Assembly (NCBI RefSeq): GCF_964204865.1
Contig: NC_135262.1
Coordinates: 4,836,001 to 4,900,000, forward strand
DNA: 64,000 nt
Origin: Styela clava
Lineage: Eukaryota; Chordata; Ascidiacea; Stolidobranchia; Styelidae
Direction of reading: 5' to 3'
The notes below the pieces were generated by a model. The model searched no databases, was not told where the DNA came from, and was given only the letters and a program-made list of their open reading frames with translations. The translations under genes were made by a program, and so were the position numbers. This document shows positions 44,501-54,881 of this stretch, piece after piece (the first letter of the stretch is position 1; each line of letters starts with the position of its first letter).

Positions 44501-47500
44501 AGATTTTTGTGGAGTGACTTGTGCGCGCACGGTACTTCAATAATTCTTCATGTCGACGTACTTTTCTTTAGAAATTTTGTAAACTGCCTGATCGACTTTC
44601 CTAAGCCGATATCGGCGTCAGTTCAAGGCCCAGCAATTGGTCTGGGATGTTCTATACTGCCTCATTTTGACACTGTGTATGCTTCTGAACGCGCATATTT
44701 TGTAACCCCATATACGGAAATGGGACAGACCCCGGAAGCGTGTTCATCTTATATCTTCCCGAGGATGTTAGGCCATTCTTTGGTAAGTTGATTTACTCAA
44801 ACTTTTGTAGTCAAAGAGAATTGGTATCCATGCATCGTGTGAAAATATCATATGTGAGACATGACGACATAGGTTTTTAGCAAAAAGCAATACTCCTTCA
44901 TTCGTTTGGTAAATTTTATGAAGTCACCGCAACATTTTATTACTGGTGTGTAACATAAGTTGTGTAAGATTCACCTGTCAGCGATGTGAGATAAGCCATG
45001 ACAAAATTTTCTTTTACCCGCTTAAGGAAGAAAGGTATTTCTGTTAAACTCAAAGTGGTGGGGGGTTACTTTTATATTAGAATTATGGATTGGTGACCAC
45101 GGAGTATTTTGTAGTGTTCTTGTAACGGATTAAAAAACTGAATAGCTTGACAATGTCGTGTTTCCCCGAAAATAAGACAGATTCCTATTTCAATTTTTTT
45201 TCGAAAAATAACACTAGGGCTTATTTTGGGGGATGTCTTTTATTTTCATTTATCAAAAACAAAATTACAATGTAGAGAATAACGAGATTTTCAAATATAC
45301 AAAATATGAAAACCGAGATCCATTTACTTATAAATACCACGTTTTCATTTAAAATAACTGCTGAACATAGCTTATTAATCCTTTAAAACGAGTAGGAACG
45401 ATTTCTTGCTATCGACTAGGTCAAAAAAAATTTGCGCTATCGTCTAGGGCTTATATTAAGATCATTTTTAATATTCATGCGAGGTCTTATTTCCAAGGGA
45501 GGACTATTTTCGAGGAAACACGGTATTAGCAATGTTATAATTTAGAACATGTAACAGTGGATATGTGTTAAAGTGTACGTAGTGGATTACTTTTATGCTT
45601 GAATAGGAATGGTTATTCATAAAGAATTCTATAATACGGTATATAAATATATGCAGTTATCAGTAATTCGATGACCACATTCACAATAGTATTTTCCTCA
45701 TTCAATCCAGTGTTAGTGAATTTGAATAGGAATGGTTAATCATAAAGAATTCTATAATACGGTATATAAATATATGCAGTTATCGGTAATTCGATGACCA
45801 CATTCACAATAGTATTTTCCTCATTCAATCCAGTGTTAGTGAATTTGAATAGGAATGGTTAATCATAAAGAATTCTATAATACGGTATATAAATATATGC
45901 AGTTATCGGTAATTCGATGACCACATTCACAATAGTATTTTCCACATTCAATCCAGTGTTAGTGAATTTTAGTTTGATATTCATAGGCGAATAATATGCT
46001 TCTTAATGGAGTAACTTTGACGGCGAAAGAGGCGAAAGCCGCAGGATTGGTTTCTGAAGTCTACACTCATGACCATTTAGGGAGAAACGTACTACCTATG
46101 TTGAAACACATGACGACGAAGTCTCGAGACGTGAGTCCCTTTTTCAATACATTTATTATTTATTTATATTAATTAAATTGGTACTCCCATAGTATATGTA
46201 CCAGGTTAGGGTTAGGCCATAATTTTATTACGATTTTCCTCATTTTATTTCTACTACGAGTTAGGCGACTGTCTGTATTAGTCAAGTGAATATACCCACG
46301 CCCTGCCCATAGGTTTCAGACTTTCAGTCCCTTTATACAACTTGATGTAAAGTAGGCGAACAAAATTACCGTAGTAACTTCCCTATTGGTACATACACTT
46401 CTGCTGTACCATTACATTTACTATTTCTTTAGGGCCAAGGTAAAACTCCTATATACTTCTTCAGTTTCCGGCTTTCGAGACAAGATAATATTTTAGCATT
46501 TATGTGGTATTAGAGGTTTTGAAATTCAATTTTTTGATATTGTGCTGTCACATTTGATTTGCTATCAATGTGAATAATATGAGACCATAAGAAATAAGAT
46601 GATTGGTTTTTGGTGGTGTATGGTAAACATCATGATATTTATATGAAAAAAATGTTTAAATGAGTAATGATATGTTAAACATATAACAGCCGTGGTTGTT
46701 ATGATTATCTAGTTTTCTTTGTGTGAGAGTCAGAAAACTGGAAATATTTAAAACCACTCCGTCGGATTATATTTTTTTACGCCGTAATAATAAATATCTC
46801 TATGACATTATCTCTCATTACTACCGAAGGAAATAAAAATATTTTGACAAGTTATCTCAGAGATTCTCCTTTCAAATCGCTCATACGTGAAGTCATTGCT
46901 GTTGACGGAATCAGTTTCCCTTCCGCTCCAAAATTATGCGATTATCTTATTACACAACATGAAACGATATTTGAGAAATATGTTATACCAACGAATGGTT
47001 GTGGTTCGTTGTGCGAACAGCGCCGAGAAAAAATAGGTGACATATTCAATAATCGCAATCAAGAGTTATTCTCGCTGTGCGATTATAACTTGGATTTTTG
47101 GACATAATTCCATGATCGTGCGTGCTGTAAAATGATTTGACCGCGCACAGCGCACTATATATAATATATAAATGTCTTTCAATGTTAGGGAAATGAGTGC
47201 CACAGAGCTCGTAGTAGCTATTTTACAGAGAGGCTCGAGATTATTGCATCAGATGTTTTTTATTCGACAACGTTCCCTTCAAAAACATTCTTACCGGGTG
47301 ATTAAAATTTGTGTCAATTAGTGTAACGGTAGAAATTTGGCTACGTCATCTATGTTCTGGCATCTATACTCTTTGTGCATGAAACGCAAGCATGCTTGAG
47401 CGAGTGAAACACGCTTGCAGTGATGTTTGCTAGAAGTATTATAAATAAACCTATATTCTCAAACAAACAATTCAACAATAAGGCCCAGATTATCTGATGT

Positions 47501-49947
47501 ATAAATGTCTCACAGAGACGATTTTCATAACCGCAAGAAGAGGTCAAGTTATTACTTGTCCTTATTAATATTCTGCAAATACATCGGGAATGCGCGAAAA
47601 GCGCTCCCGCCTAGTTTAGATTTAGTTTGCCGCATGTATATACAAGAAAAACAAAAATAAGACGTTAGGCCTATTTGTTTGATATCTGATGCCCAATTTC
47701 CAAGAAAGGATGAGATATCTCTCAACAATAATAACAAACATCCCGAACGGTATTGAATCCCACGTCGATGTAATAGGTCTAACGGATGTATTGAGGCATT
47801 GTTTACTGATACTCCGCGAATCGCCCCCGTTTCACTACATTTAAGCTGATATCAATAAATATATAAGTTGTCCATAAAGTCTTAGAAAAAATTTAAAATT
47901 ACAAAGGGAATTTATTGATAGTGATACCATATATTGTTTTGGCCCTCACTTATGTATAAAATTAATTGAAAATACCTAAACAATTACTGATTAAAAAACA
48001 ACAAACCTGGTTAAGATACATTGAGAACTAACTTCATAACAAAATTGAAGCTGTAACGTGTTTTTATGAACACCCTTACATCTTGTGATTTCGTATTGTA
48101 CACAAAGCACCACAATAATAGTATTCTCTGTCCACAAAATAACACAACAACTTCTACAAATCAAAACATACCTCGCACGTTGTCTTTTTTATTTTAAGAT
48201 TGGAACGAAAAAATAATATATATGGAGTTCCCTGGGCGCATTGCATCTAGCGAAGTTTCAAAGAAGGTGAAAACTGGTCCCCATAAGTAAACAGCTTGAA
48301 GGCTAACATATCTAAGCGCACAATGGACGTTTCCGCGACCCTTAACGCCCGAAAGATTCTCCCTAACTCTATCATTGCAAAATTTTCGACGCTGATTTCG
48401 ATATGGTTTTGAAAAGTTGGCGGCGCTTACAAACTTGCTCACATGTTCAAAGTTATCATTTTCATTCAAAACAATAAACCACGTGCCACTTATAGTTAGT
48501 TACTGACAGCTGATTTTAGGCTAGTCTATCGAAGCTTTGCGATATCAATTTTTGATTATTGCAACTAAACTAGAGGTCCTCGAAAGACACATTTACAATT
48601 AAGTTAATTGAATTGCAACTATTTTTTGGAAGCACAACTCGACAAACAACACGCAAAACTGCAAAAAAGAGGCAATGCTTACAACCACGCTTGAATATCT
48701 ATCTGAGCAAAAGAAGTGTCTGAGCGGCGTCATGATTTCCAATTGTTGCGTCATTGTTAAATTATTGCTGATTTGCAATTGTTACGGAAATAAACAAGGA
48801 AATCGATGCTCGGGGAAACATCCATAGGGGGCACTGTTCTTTAGGTTCCCCTACCATTGCGGCCGTACCTGTCGTGTCTATTCGATTTACTACTGTGGTT
48901 TGACAAATCTGGCATTAAATCATGTAATGGTGTGCGACTACAAAGCACGATCTGATATGTAGCCAAATTCCGCTTCTGGTCCAGATTTGCGAAGATGGCT
49001 CTTGTATTTTACCAGTCTACTTTTTCATCTGGTATAGGTATAAGTTTTGAAATAGCTTCAGGACAAAAATCAATTCCATCAATTTTAACACCTCTTGGAA
49101 AAGCAACTTTTATTGTTTGCAATAAGCATCGCTTTTCTTATATCCTGCGACCTGTCGAAAAAGCGCCTCGTTTCTATTTCTGGAAAGATATTATAAAAGG
49201 GATAAAACATCATTTCTCATGACATCGCTGTCGACTGATTCTTCTGCTACATATTAGGAAGTTCTATTTTAATAGGATAGATTTATTTACGCTGGTGTCG
49301 GGAATTACGCTCTTCTTGAGTGACCTATCTGATTATCTATTCGTGAAGAGACAGATATGCCTTTGAAGAAAAATTCCGATATCTGGTTGTATATTAGCAA
49401 AGTAGCTTCTCGAAATAATCGCTTGTTTTATCATAATGGTGACTTCGGGAAACTTCTGCCAAGTTACCATAGGTCCGTTGTTGAGAAAATACTTATTTAA
49501 ATATTTATCGCGTCTTTCGTGGAGTATAACTTTTGATAAAATAGGAGGTCAGCAATATACAGGGTCCATAAAGTTTCTCTACAATTCAAAATTTTGGTAT
49601 GAAGTCAGTTGTCAATATATCTTAACCAGGTTTGTTGTTTTCTAATCAGCAATTATTTAAGTATTTTTCTTCATTTAATACATCTGTGAGGGCCGAAACA
49701 AAATATGGTATCGATAAATTCCCTTCGCAATTTTGAAAATGTCAGGATTTTATTGACATCCTATATTATTATCACTCGGTATGCATTTCAGGCGATGATG
49801 ACGACGAAAGAACTTATTCGAAATTCACAAAGATCGAGACTGAAGCACGTCAATCAGTGCGAATACATTGCTTTAAAAGAAAGATGGATGGACCCCGAAA
49901 CTGTGAAATATATTATGAGGTATATAGCTAGGCAGGAGAACAAGTAA
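35560..49947 (+). CDS. CDYL: CDYL-like chromodomain plus enoyl-CoA-hydratase-fold protein (9 exons, 562 aa)
   Basis: Vertebrate CDYL proteins read methylated H3K9/K27 and recruit repressors; their hydratase-like domain is reported to act on crotonyl-CoA. Exons: 35560-35583, 40569-40716, 41133-41333, 41748-41851, 42584-43102, 43739-43920, 44572-44782, 45987-46130, 49792-49947. All phases agree (1689 nt). The chromodomain at residues about 7-57 is split by intron 1 exactly at FFE|VERLMNKRK, and has YLVRWKGYSKKYDTWEP with the cage aromatics kept. Residues 58-300 are basic, Ser/Arg-rich and disordered. Residues about 300-562 are the crotonase fold: FSSVGDYFCTGFDL, GPAIGLGCSILPHFDTVYAS, TPYTEMGQTPEACSS, ANNMLLNGVTLTAKEA. 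The two catalytic glutamates of true enoyl-CoA hydratase are replaced (by Ser in GLGCS and Tyr in TPY), as in CDYL. CDYL versus CDYL2 cannot be told here. The exon 4 donor is the least certain junction. Confidence 0.92.
36370..36800. other. GC- and CpG-rich block in CDYL intron 1
   Basis: Richer in GC than its surroundings, with overlapping short frames on both strands (36534-36800 minus, 36542-36757 plus). One stretch, 'gcgagaagattgctggactc', resembles the SINE body. It could be an old repeat, an alternative first exon or a regulatory block. I cannot assign a product. Confidence 0.3.
37555..37900. repeat. Dispersed repeat, second copy of 4640-4935
   Basis: Aligns along its length with 4640-4935, including 'aaattaataaaagtaata', 'gaaaaatacaatctt' and the closing 'ttcgtgtcc'. 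It lies in CDYL intron 1. No terminal repeats are seen. Confidence 0.6.
38518..39220. repeat. Diverged direct duplication of about 260 bp
   Basis: 38518-38790 and 38962-39220 align: 'gttgcatcaaaatctctcga' against 'gttgcagcaaaatctctcga', 'gtataggatgatag' against 'gtatagggtgatag', then 'aaaatattcg(a/g)caaactt'-like segments. About 170 bases separate them. It lies in CDYL intron 1. Neither copy looks coding. Confidence 0.65.
42335..42544. mobile_element. hAT-type MITE, GGTACTCC family, perfect 8-bp duplication
   Basis: Reverse orientation: starts aacgctccagaagtgagtgt and ends actacgggagtatc. The duplication CTTTGTAC lies at 42327-42334 and 42545-42552. It is in CDYL intron 4, 39 bases upstream of the exon 5 acceptor. 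Confidence 0.9.
45156..45525. mobile_element. MITE with CGTGTTTCC ends
   Basis: Ends cgtgtttccccgaaaataag and cgaggaaacacggta are inverted repeats. The inner 'gggcttattttgggggatgt' is shared with a MITE type found widely in animals. It lies in CDYL intron 7, just before the 123-bp array. Confidence 0.7.
45601..45969. repeat. Three-copy tandem repeat, 123-bp unit
   Basis: Units begin 'gaataggaatggttatt/aat' at 45601, 45724 and 45847, with only a few differences between copies. Each contains a pyrimidine stretch followed by 'attcaatccag', which resembles a 3' splice site. The array ends 17 bases before CDYL exon 8 (45987). Confidence 0.95.
46180..46410. mobile_element. hAT-type MITE, GGTACTCC family
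   Basis: Starts ggtactcccatagtatatgt and ends acacttctgctgtacc. Flanks attaaatt and attacatt form an 8-bp duplication with one mismatch. It lies in CDYL intron 8, about 50 bases after the exon 8 donor. Confidence 0.85.
46802..47107 (+). CDS. Unassigned 101-residue ORF in CDYL intron 8
   Basis: Starts with ATG and ends in TAA; base composition is more balanced than the surrounding intron. The product has no motif I recognise, no signal peptide and no membrane span, and includes SPFKSLIREVIAVDG and four cysteines near the end (CGSLCEQRR, LCDY). It could be a nested gene, a retained or alternative CDYL exon, a transposon remnant or chance. Confidence 0.25.
   Translation: MTLSLITTEGNKNILTSYLRDSPFKSLIREVIAVDGISFPSAPKLCDYLITQHETIFEKYVIPTNGCGSLCEQRREKIGDIFNNRNQELFSLCDYNLDFWT
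47863..48080. mobile_element. MITE, AGGGTGTCCATA family
   Basis: Shares 'gtccataaagtcttag', 'atattgttttggccc' and 'caattactgattaaaaaac' with 10169-10352, and ends in 'gaacaccctta'. It lies in CDYL intron 8. Confidence 0.7.
48194..48469 (-). other. Unassigned 91-codon ORF in CDYL intron 8
   Basis: ATG-started minus frame, basic in the first half (FSKPYRNQRRKFC) and hydrophobic at the end. There is no recognisable domain. It lies in a repeat-bearing intron, so it may be non-genic. Confidence 0.15.
48995..49222 (+). other. Unassigned 75-codon ORF in CDYL intron 8
   Basis: ATG-started frame beginning MALVFYQSTFSSGIG. No motif was recognised. The sequence just upstream (48781-48830) is a repeat also present near 44350, which lowers the chance that this is a gene. 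Confidence 0.15.
49557..49766. mobile_element. MITE, AGGGTGTCCATA family, next to CDYL last exon
   Basis: Reverse-oriented copy: 'tacagggtccataaag', 'aaccaggtttgttgttttct', 'gagggccgaaacaaaatatg', ending 'gacatcctata'. Its end is about 26 bases upstream of CDYL exon 9 (49792), so the branch point of that intron probably lies in or at the edge of the element. Confidence 0.75.
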
Positions 49948-50176
49948 AACGTGGGCTGACAACGGTATTTATCAGCTCCATAGACGGTGAGCGTCTTGAA
50001 TTCTTTAGCTGCTGCTATTTATTTTACAAGACTGGATACAACAAATGCGATAGCTAGACGGATAGAGCATACTACATTCGCCCGCTGTATATCTGCCAAG
50101 CCTGTGGATTTCTTCCAATATCTCAAGAAAAACTGGTCTAAACTTGAAAGTATATCCCACCATTCTGACTTACATT

Positions 50177-50424
50177 GATACTCCCGAAGATGGCGGACAC
50201 CGGAACGTAGTATGTGTACCAGGTTAGGGTTAGGCCATAATTTCATTCCAATTTTAGTAATTTTCAATTTTATTCTAATTTTAAATCTATTACGAGTTCG
50301 GGGACTAGCCAAGTGACTCCCGTAGTATTTGTACCTGAAATTATGGCCTAACCCTAACCTGGTAGTTGGTACACATACTACATTCCGGTTTCCGCCATCT
50401 TGGTTCACATACTTCGGGAGTACC
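50177..50424. mobile_element. Foldback MITE, GGTACTCC family
   Basis: Long inverted arms as at 18383-18622: 'gatactcccgaagatggcgg' and the reverse complement of 'cacatacttcgggagtacc', both with 'ggacaccggaa' or its near match. Flanks cttacatt and cttagaat agree at 6 of 8 bases. Confidence 0.8.
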
Positions 50425-52065
50425 CTTAGAATATTAGTGCAGCAGCTATTAAAGCACCAATAGCTGATTTCAGTCCTGTCTGATCACTGCTGTGCCGAGT
50501 CTACTTGAAGAAGAACGTTAGTTTTGAGTATTCAATCTATGCTTGAAATAGACAGAGGAATAGGCAGACTGCAGCACTATCAAATATGTAAATGAAAACC
50601 CAGGACCATCAAAACAGGGCAACATTTGTTTCAACCATCAAGGTCATCCGGTCAAAAAGTGTGTGAGCGAAAAGTTGAATCTCAAATTTTGGTCACGTCC
50701 AACTTCTGTTGATTAGCCATTGTTGCGGAAATAAAGAAGGAAGTCGAAGCTAAAAGTAACACACTTCTGTCACCAAAGTGAACTGTTTGTAGACTTAAAA
50801 ATTATGAGTGATATAAAACTGTCAATCATGCATGATATGTCGTCGAATTTTCGAGCTATTGCGTTGCTTTTTTATTTGTTTCATTGCGTAATTCATTTCG
50901 CTTGTGGGTGTGATGCATGTACGGCATTATACTGATAAAAACTACAGTCCCACAACCAAGGACGTCTAGAGGGGGTCATATGGGGGGGTTTGCTGCTTAG
51001 TTTAAAGCGCGCGAACTTTCATTTCCCTTCGACGATCCACTTGAATTTTTGTTGCAGATATAATAAATAATCACTGCTAATACCGCCAAATCATTTCAAT
51101 TATTCATATATGCGAGCTACGTTAGTAATCGGTTATTTCGTTATATATTTAATATATCAATTTTATCTTCACTAACAAAAAATTTACTTTTTTAATTTAA
51201 ACGGCTTGGTCTTAAGTGTGCTGGTTAATACTTTTTGCCAAATGTCGAGGTGAGCTTTTAAAATTAATGATTACGGTGAGCGACCGCGATTTTGTTCAAT
51301 CGCGCACAACAATATTCACGCAGCAGGAAATTTTTATCTAAGAATAAGACTTTCCCAAGAGTTGGAATCCATTATCAGCTTCGTGCTACATTATAATATT
51401 TAAATTGATGTACTCTTCAGTTTAGTTTTTTTAACCATCCCAAATTGGTTTTAAAATGAGCACGGTATAAAGAAATCTATTGGTTGCAGTATTTTTATAT
51501 TCTGTTGAAGTTTACTATTTTCGTTTTTAATATTTATTTACCTGTGTATTGTAATAACTTATTGATTGAAGAAATTAAAAAAAATTAAAATATTGACTAC
51601 CCATGGAGTAACATATAATAGTCATACCTTGTACAATAGTAATAACAATGTCTTTATCATGTTGTAAGCTTGCATGTTGTATAGTAACAAATTATAGCTG
51701 TTTTGTCGATTATATTCTTTACGCAAAAGAATTTACGTGCAGACTAAATTATATTATACAGTAACAAGTATATAATTCATAATTACTCGTTTAATAAGCC
51801 TATAATTTAATTGTAATTTAGACAGATGACAACAAAATGCAGAAAAGTTGTCTAAGTGCAAATGGTTTAATGGCGCAAAAAATATTCAAATTGTCAGTTT
51901 TCGCGCGCTGTTTAAAGTTTAACTTCTGATCTGTGTGATAAAATGTGATTCATCGGTCATCTATAATCTATTCGACTTTTAACATTCTATTAATATGTGC
52001 GGCCCGCCAATGACTTGCAACCTTTAATTTTGCCCGCGAGTGACAAGAGGTTGCCGACCCCTGGA
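50425..52065. other. Repeat-rich spacer downstream of CDYL
   Basis: Contains ATTAAA near 50445 and AATAAA near 50731 that could end CDYL transcripts, a piece near 50712 shared with 44350 and 48781 ('ggaaataaa.aaggaa'), and a one-sided hAT-type end 'ggttgccgacccctgg' at about 52046-52062. Apart from these I see only AT-rich sequence with no gene. Confidence 0.5.
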
Positions 52066-52240
52066 GTTGTTGAACCTTTCGGATGTCTGCGCTGTTAACG
52101 TCTACCCATACTCGAGTATTATTAGAATATTTGGGGCAGTCTTGTAAATCAGGGAGCGCGAGTTCGATCTTTGCTGGTGGGTCCATTGGTATTACGAATC
52201 TTGGTGCATTTTGTTGTCTAAAACAGTATATTTTTTTCAT
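52066..52240 (-). other. Possible exon or retroelement fragment
   Basis: A minus frame preceded by a good acceptor (atactgttttag) encodes about 55 residues including FVIPMDPPAKIELALPDLQ, then runs straight into a hAT-type terminus at about 52062. The style resembles the start of a retrotransposon gag-like protein, but this is a guess; it is truncated by the insertion. Confidence 0.2.
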
Positions 52241-52569
52241 TTTATTATAATTTTTTGAGGTATCTTCGTTCGTTTATTCAACGCCACCGAGGTAGTTATA
52301 TTCACTGGTCTTATCATGAACATTTGTGTTTCATTTTCTTCTTTATGATAAATGTAAATGAGAATTCGTGTGGTAATTTTCAATAGGCTGGTAGCATAGT
52401 TTGAGATGACACCAGAATCTGCTCCAGTTATTGCACGGGAAGGGAAGTTCAGTAGTTGTCCAATTCATGGAGTCTATCGTCAGCGTCAGATCAAGCAGAA
52501 ACAAGTATAAGTTTATTTCAACTAATCAGCATACCAGGAGTAGAAATCTAACCTATAAAAACCAATTAC

Positions 52570-52917
52570 ACGTGGCGGTGTGGCTCAACGGGCTAAGCGT
52601 TAGGAATACGCTCGCCACCGCACCTCTAATTGCTCTGCGTGGGTTCGCAGGTTCGAATCCCATGCAGGGATAGTTATGTGCGAGAGGATTGCTGGACTCC
52701 TCGCCGTCGTTGGGTGGTTCACGTAACCGCTGGTCGGTTACGGCTTCCTCCACCACCAAGTCCATGCTTCCGAAAACAAACAATACAGTAAAAAACTAAA
52801 TCCCATACCCGACTTGGAATGGTAACCGGACGAGAGGCCGTGGTTCACCATATGGATAAGCCGTCTTATCGGCTTTCCTCTCCCCCGGGATAAATATGTA
52901 AATCCTATCCTATCCTA
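52570..52917 (+). mobile_element. tRNA-derived SINE, best full-length copy
   Basis: Reference copy, about 348 bases. The head has Pol III A box TGGCTCAACGGG and B box GGTTCGAATCC, with an anticodon-arm-like GCGT-loop-ACGC and a long variable arm, so it derives from a type II (Ser/Leu-like) tRNA. A conserved body follows ('gtgcgagaggattgctggac'), then a 3' hairpin AAGCCG-TCTTAT-CGGCTT (52858-52875), and a tail of TCCTA units. Reading frames inside it are not genes. Confidence 0.92.
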
Positions 52918-53501
52918 CAGAACCGGGAGAGGAAACCTTCGACGGAGCTTTAAACGTACAAAATCTTGATAGGGTTTTGCCCCAAAGTTAGTTTTGTGCT
53001 GATTCGCTTGAAAAAATATGTTGAAATTCATTAGTTTACACACGCACAACCGCAATAATAATAAAAAACAATATTACTAAAACGCAAAGAAAATGGAAAA
53101 AATCATTTGTCATGACACATTAAAAATTCGCTAAAGATTGCCAAGTTTGAGTATTATTGCAGTACATCATCGCAAATAACTCACCAAAATAACGACGCCA
53201 TTTGTCAGAATGCCAAATATATAAACTGAAGCTAGCAGTGAAAAAGATATGTGACAAAACGAATCTTCCAAGCTTGAGTATTATTGAAGAACACTAATGT
53301 CAAATTAACTCACCATAAATCTCATAACTCACCACCAGGTATTTACGATGTCAATAGCATGTATACTGAAAATGGCATTATTCAACTTTACACAACGAAA
53401 TGGTCTATATGTTCTCTGAGTCCCGAAAAAGGCTCTTTTTTCCAATTTATGTAAAAATATTGCTGACCAATTTTTTCTCTTTCCCGATCATAAATGTTTG
53501 C

Positions 53502-53518
53502 TATATATATATATATAT
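53502..53518. repeat. (TA)n microsatellite
   Basis: Short uninterrupted TA run in spacer between CDYL and the candidate gene at 55682. The interval 52918-54617 otherwise shows no gene. Confidence 0.95.
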
Positions 53519-53868
53519 GTTTACACAGCGAGCAAAATCCGCTTCTACAGATTTTTTTATTGATAGAAAATATCCAAATATATTTATATCGCTAGATTGA
53601 GATCTATTGGATAGTCTTGATAAGATGAAGACATTGATAACGATTGTCGTACTAGTTCTTTTCTAGATAATGGCGGGGATTTCACAATAAGAGACTCAAA
53701 TGGGCACAAATTCAATTGATTCTTGTAATGATTACCCGCACTAGCACGCGGTTCAAAATCGATGCATGGACGACAGCATATCATAGAATATACACCTTCG
53801 ATGTTTACTATACTCTCCGAACATCGTTCATGTAATTGTTTTCAGATACCGATCTTCACTGTGGCCCT

Positions 53869-53891
53869 TATATATATATATATATATATAT
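53869..53891. repeat. (TA)n microsatellite
   Basis: Second uninterrupted TA run, about 370 bases from the first. No coding sequence was recognised around it. Confidence 0.95.
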
Positions 53892-54617
53892 GTGTTAAAC
53901 TAAGCTCATGTGAAACTATTGAATATTCGCGCCAATATACGAATCCTCTTCTTAGTTGCCTCGCTGATTTTTCCTAATTCCATTAACATTTGTTCGCATT
54001 TAGAGCTGGACATTTTCAAATATTTAGTGGTTTCAGAATTATATAAAATATTTTCGAATCAAATCTCGAATATATACTTGAAAAATTGGTAATTGAATGC
54101 GACTTTTTTTATTGAATTACTGATAGCATACACTCCATCACTCAGACGGTTGGTTTTGTGTTCACGCAGAAATAGGAACCTGTTTCATCAATAAATCACT
54201 CACATGTCAGTTTGTATTGAAAAAATATGCCTCAACAAAAAATGACAGATCTTTAGTAAACAAAAACAAAAAAGATGGCGGCGATTCGAAACTTTCGTCC
54301 GGACCGATTTCGAAAATTTACTATTTGATTTAAAATGCCCAATCTACATTTCACAATGTTAAAAATCAAGTGCATAGCAAGATTTATCATCAACATAATA
54401 TGTATTTTTATTTTTCCAACTCATACTTTTCTTTCAAGCATAAAACTCCAAGAGTTGCAATTCCACCCACTCCACATTTCGTCAAGTCCGACTTTCCGTT
54501 CTGAATACAACTTGGAGTGTTCTGCAAGATGATATATACATTAAATTATCATCAAAAACAGCTTTAAATAATTGGATTGGTAAAGGGCCATTTCTAAAGT
54601 TGCGTGTAACATGTAAC

Positions 54618-54881
54618 CAGGGGAGTGTCTAGGTGGGGGCCATATGGGCAGCCGCCCTGGAAAGCACTATTTAGGGTGCGTTTGTTGCTTAGTTAGATGA
54701 TTGAAATAATATTATTACAAATATTTCACTCTTACTTGATCATTGATTGATTCATATATATATACTCATGTATAATAACATTTATAATTTGTTTATCCCT
54801 CATATTATTTTTGAAGTTAGGTATGAGGGGCATTTTATGAGAAACTCGCCCCGGGTAGCAGTAAAGTTTTACACGTCCCTG
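54618..54881. mobile_element. hAT-type MITE (CAGGGGAGTGTCTAG end)
   Basis: Starts caggggagtgtctaggtggg and ends acacgtccctg. Flanks catgtaac (54610-54617) and catgcaac (54882-54889) form an 8-bp duplication with one mismatch. A related end near 50960 ('ggacgtctagagggggtcat') marks another member. Confidence 0.78.

Noticed and set aside
52570..52660. A functional tRNA gene
   Set aside because: A and B boxes are present, but the acceptor stem does not close and the sequence continues into the SINE body found at many loci.
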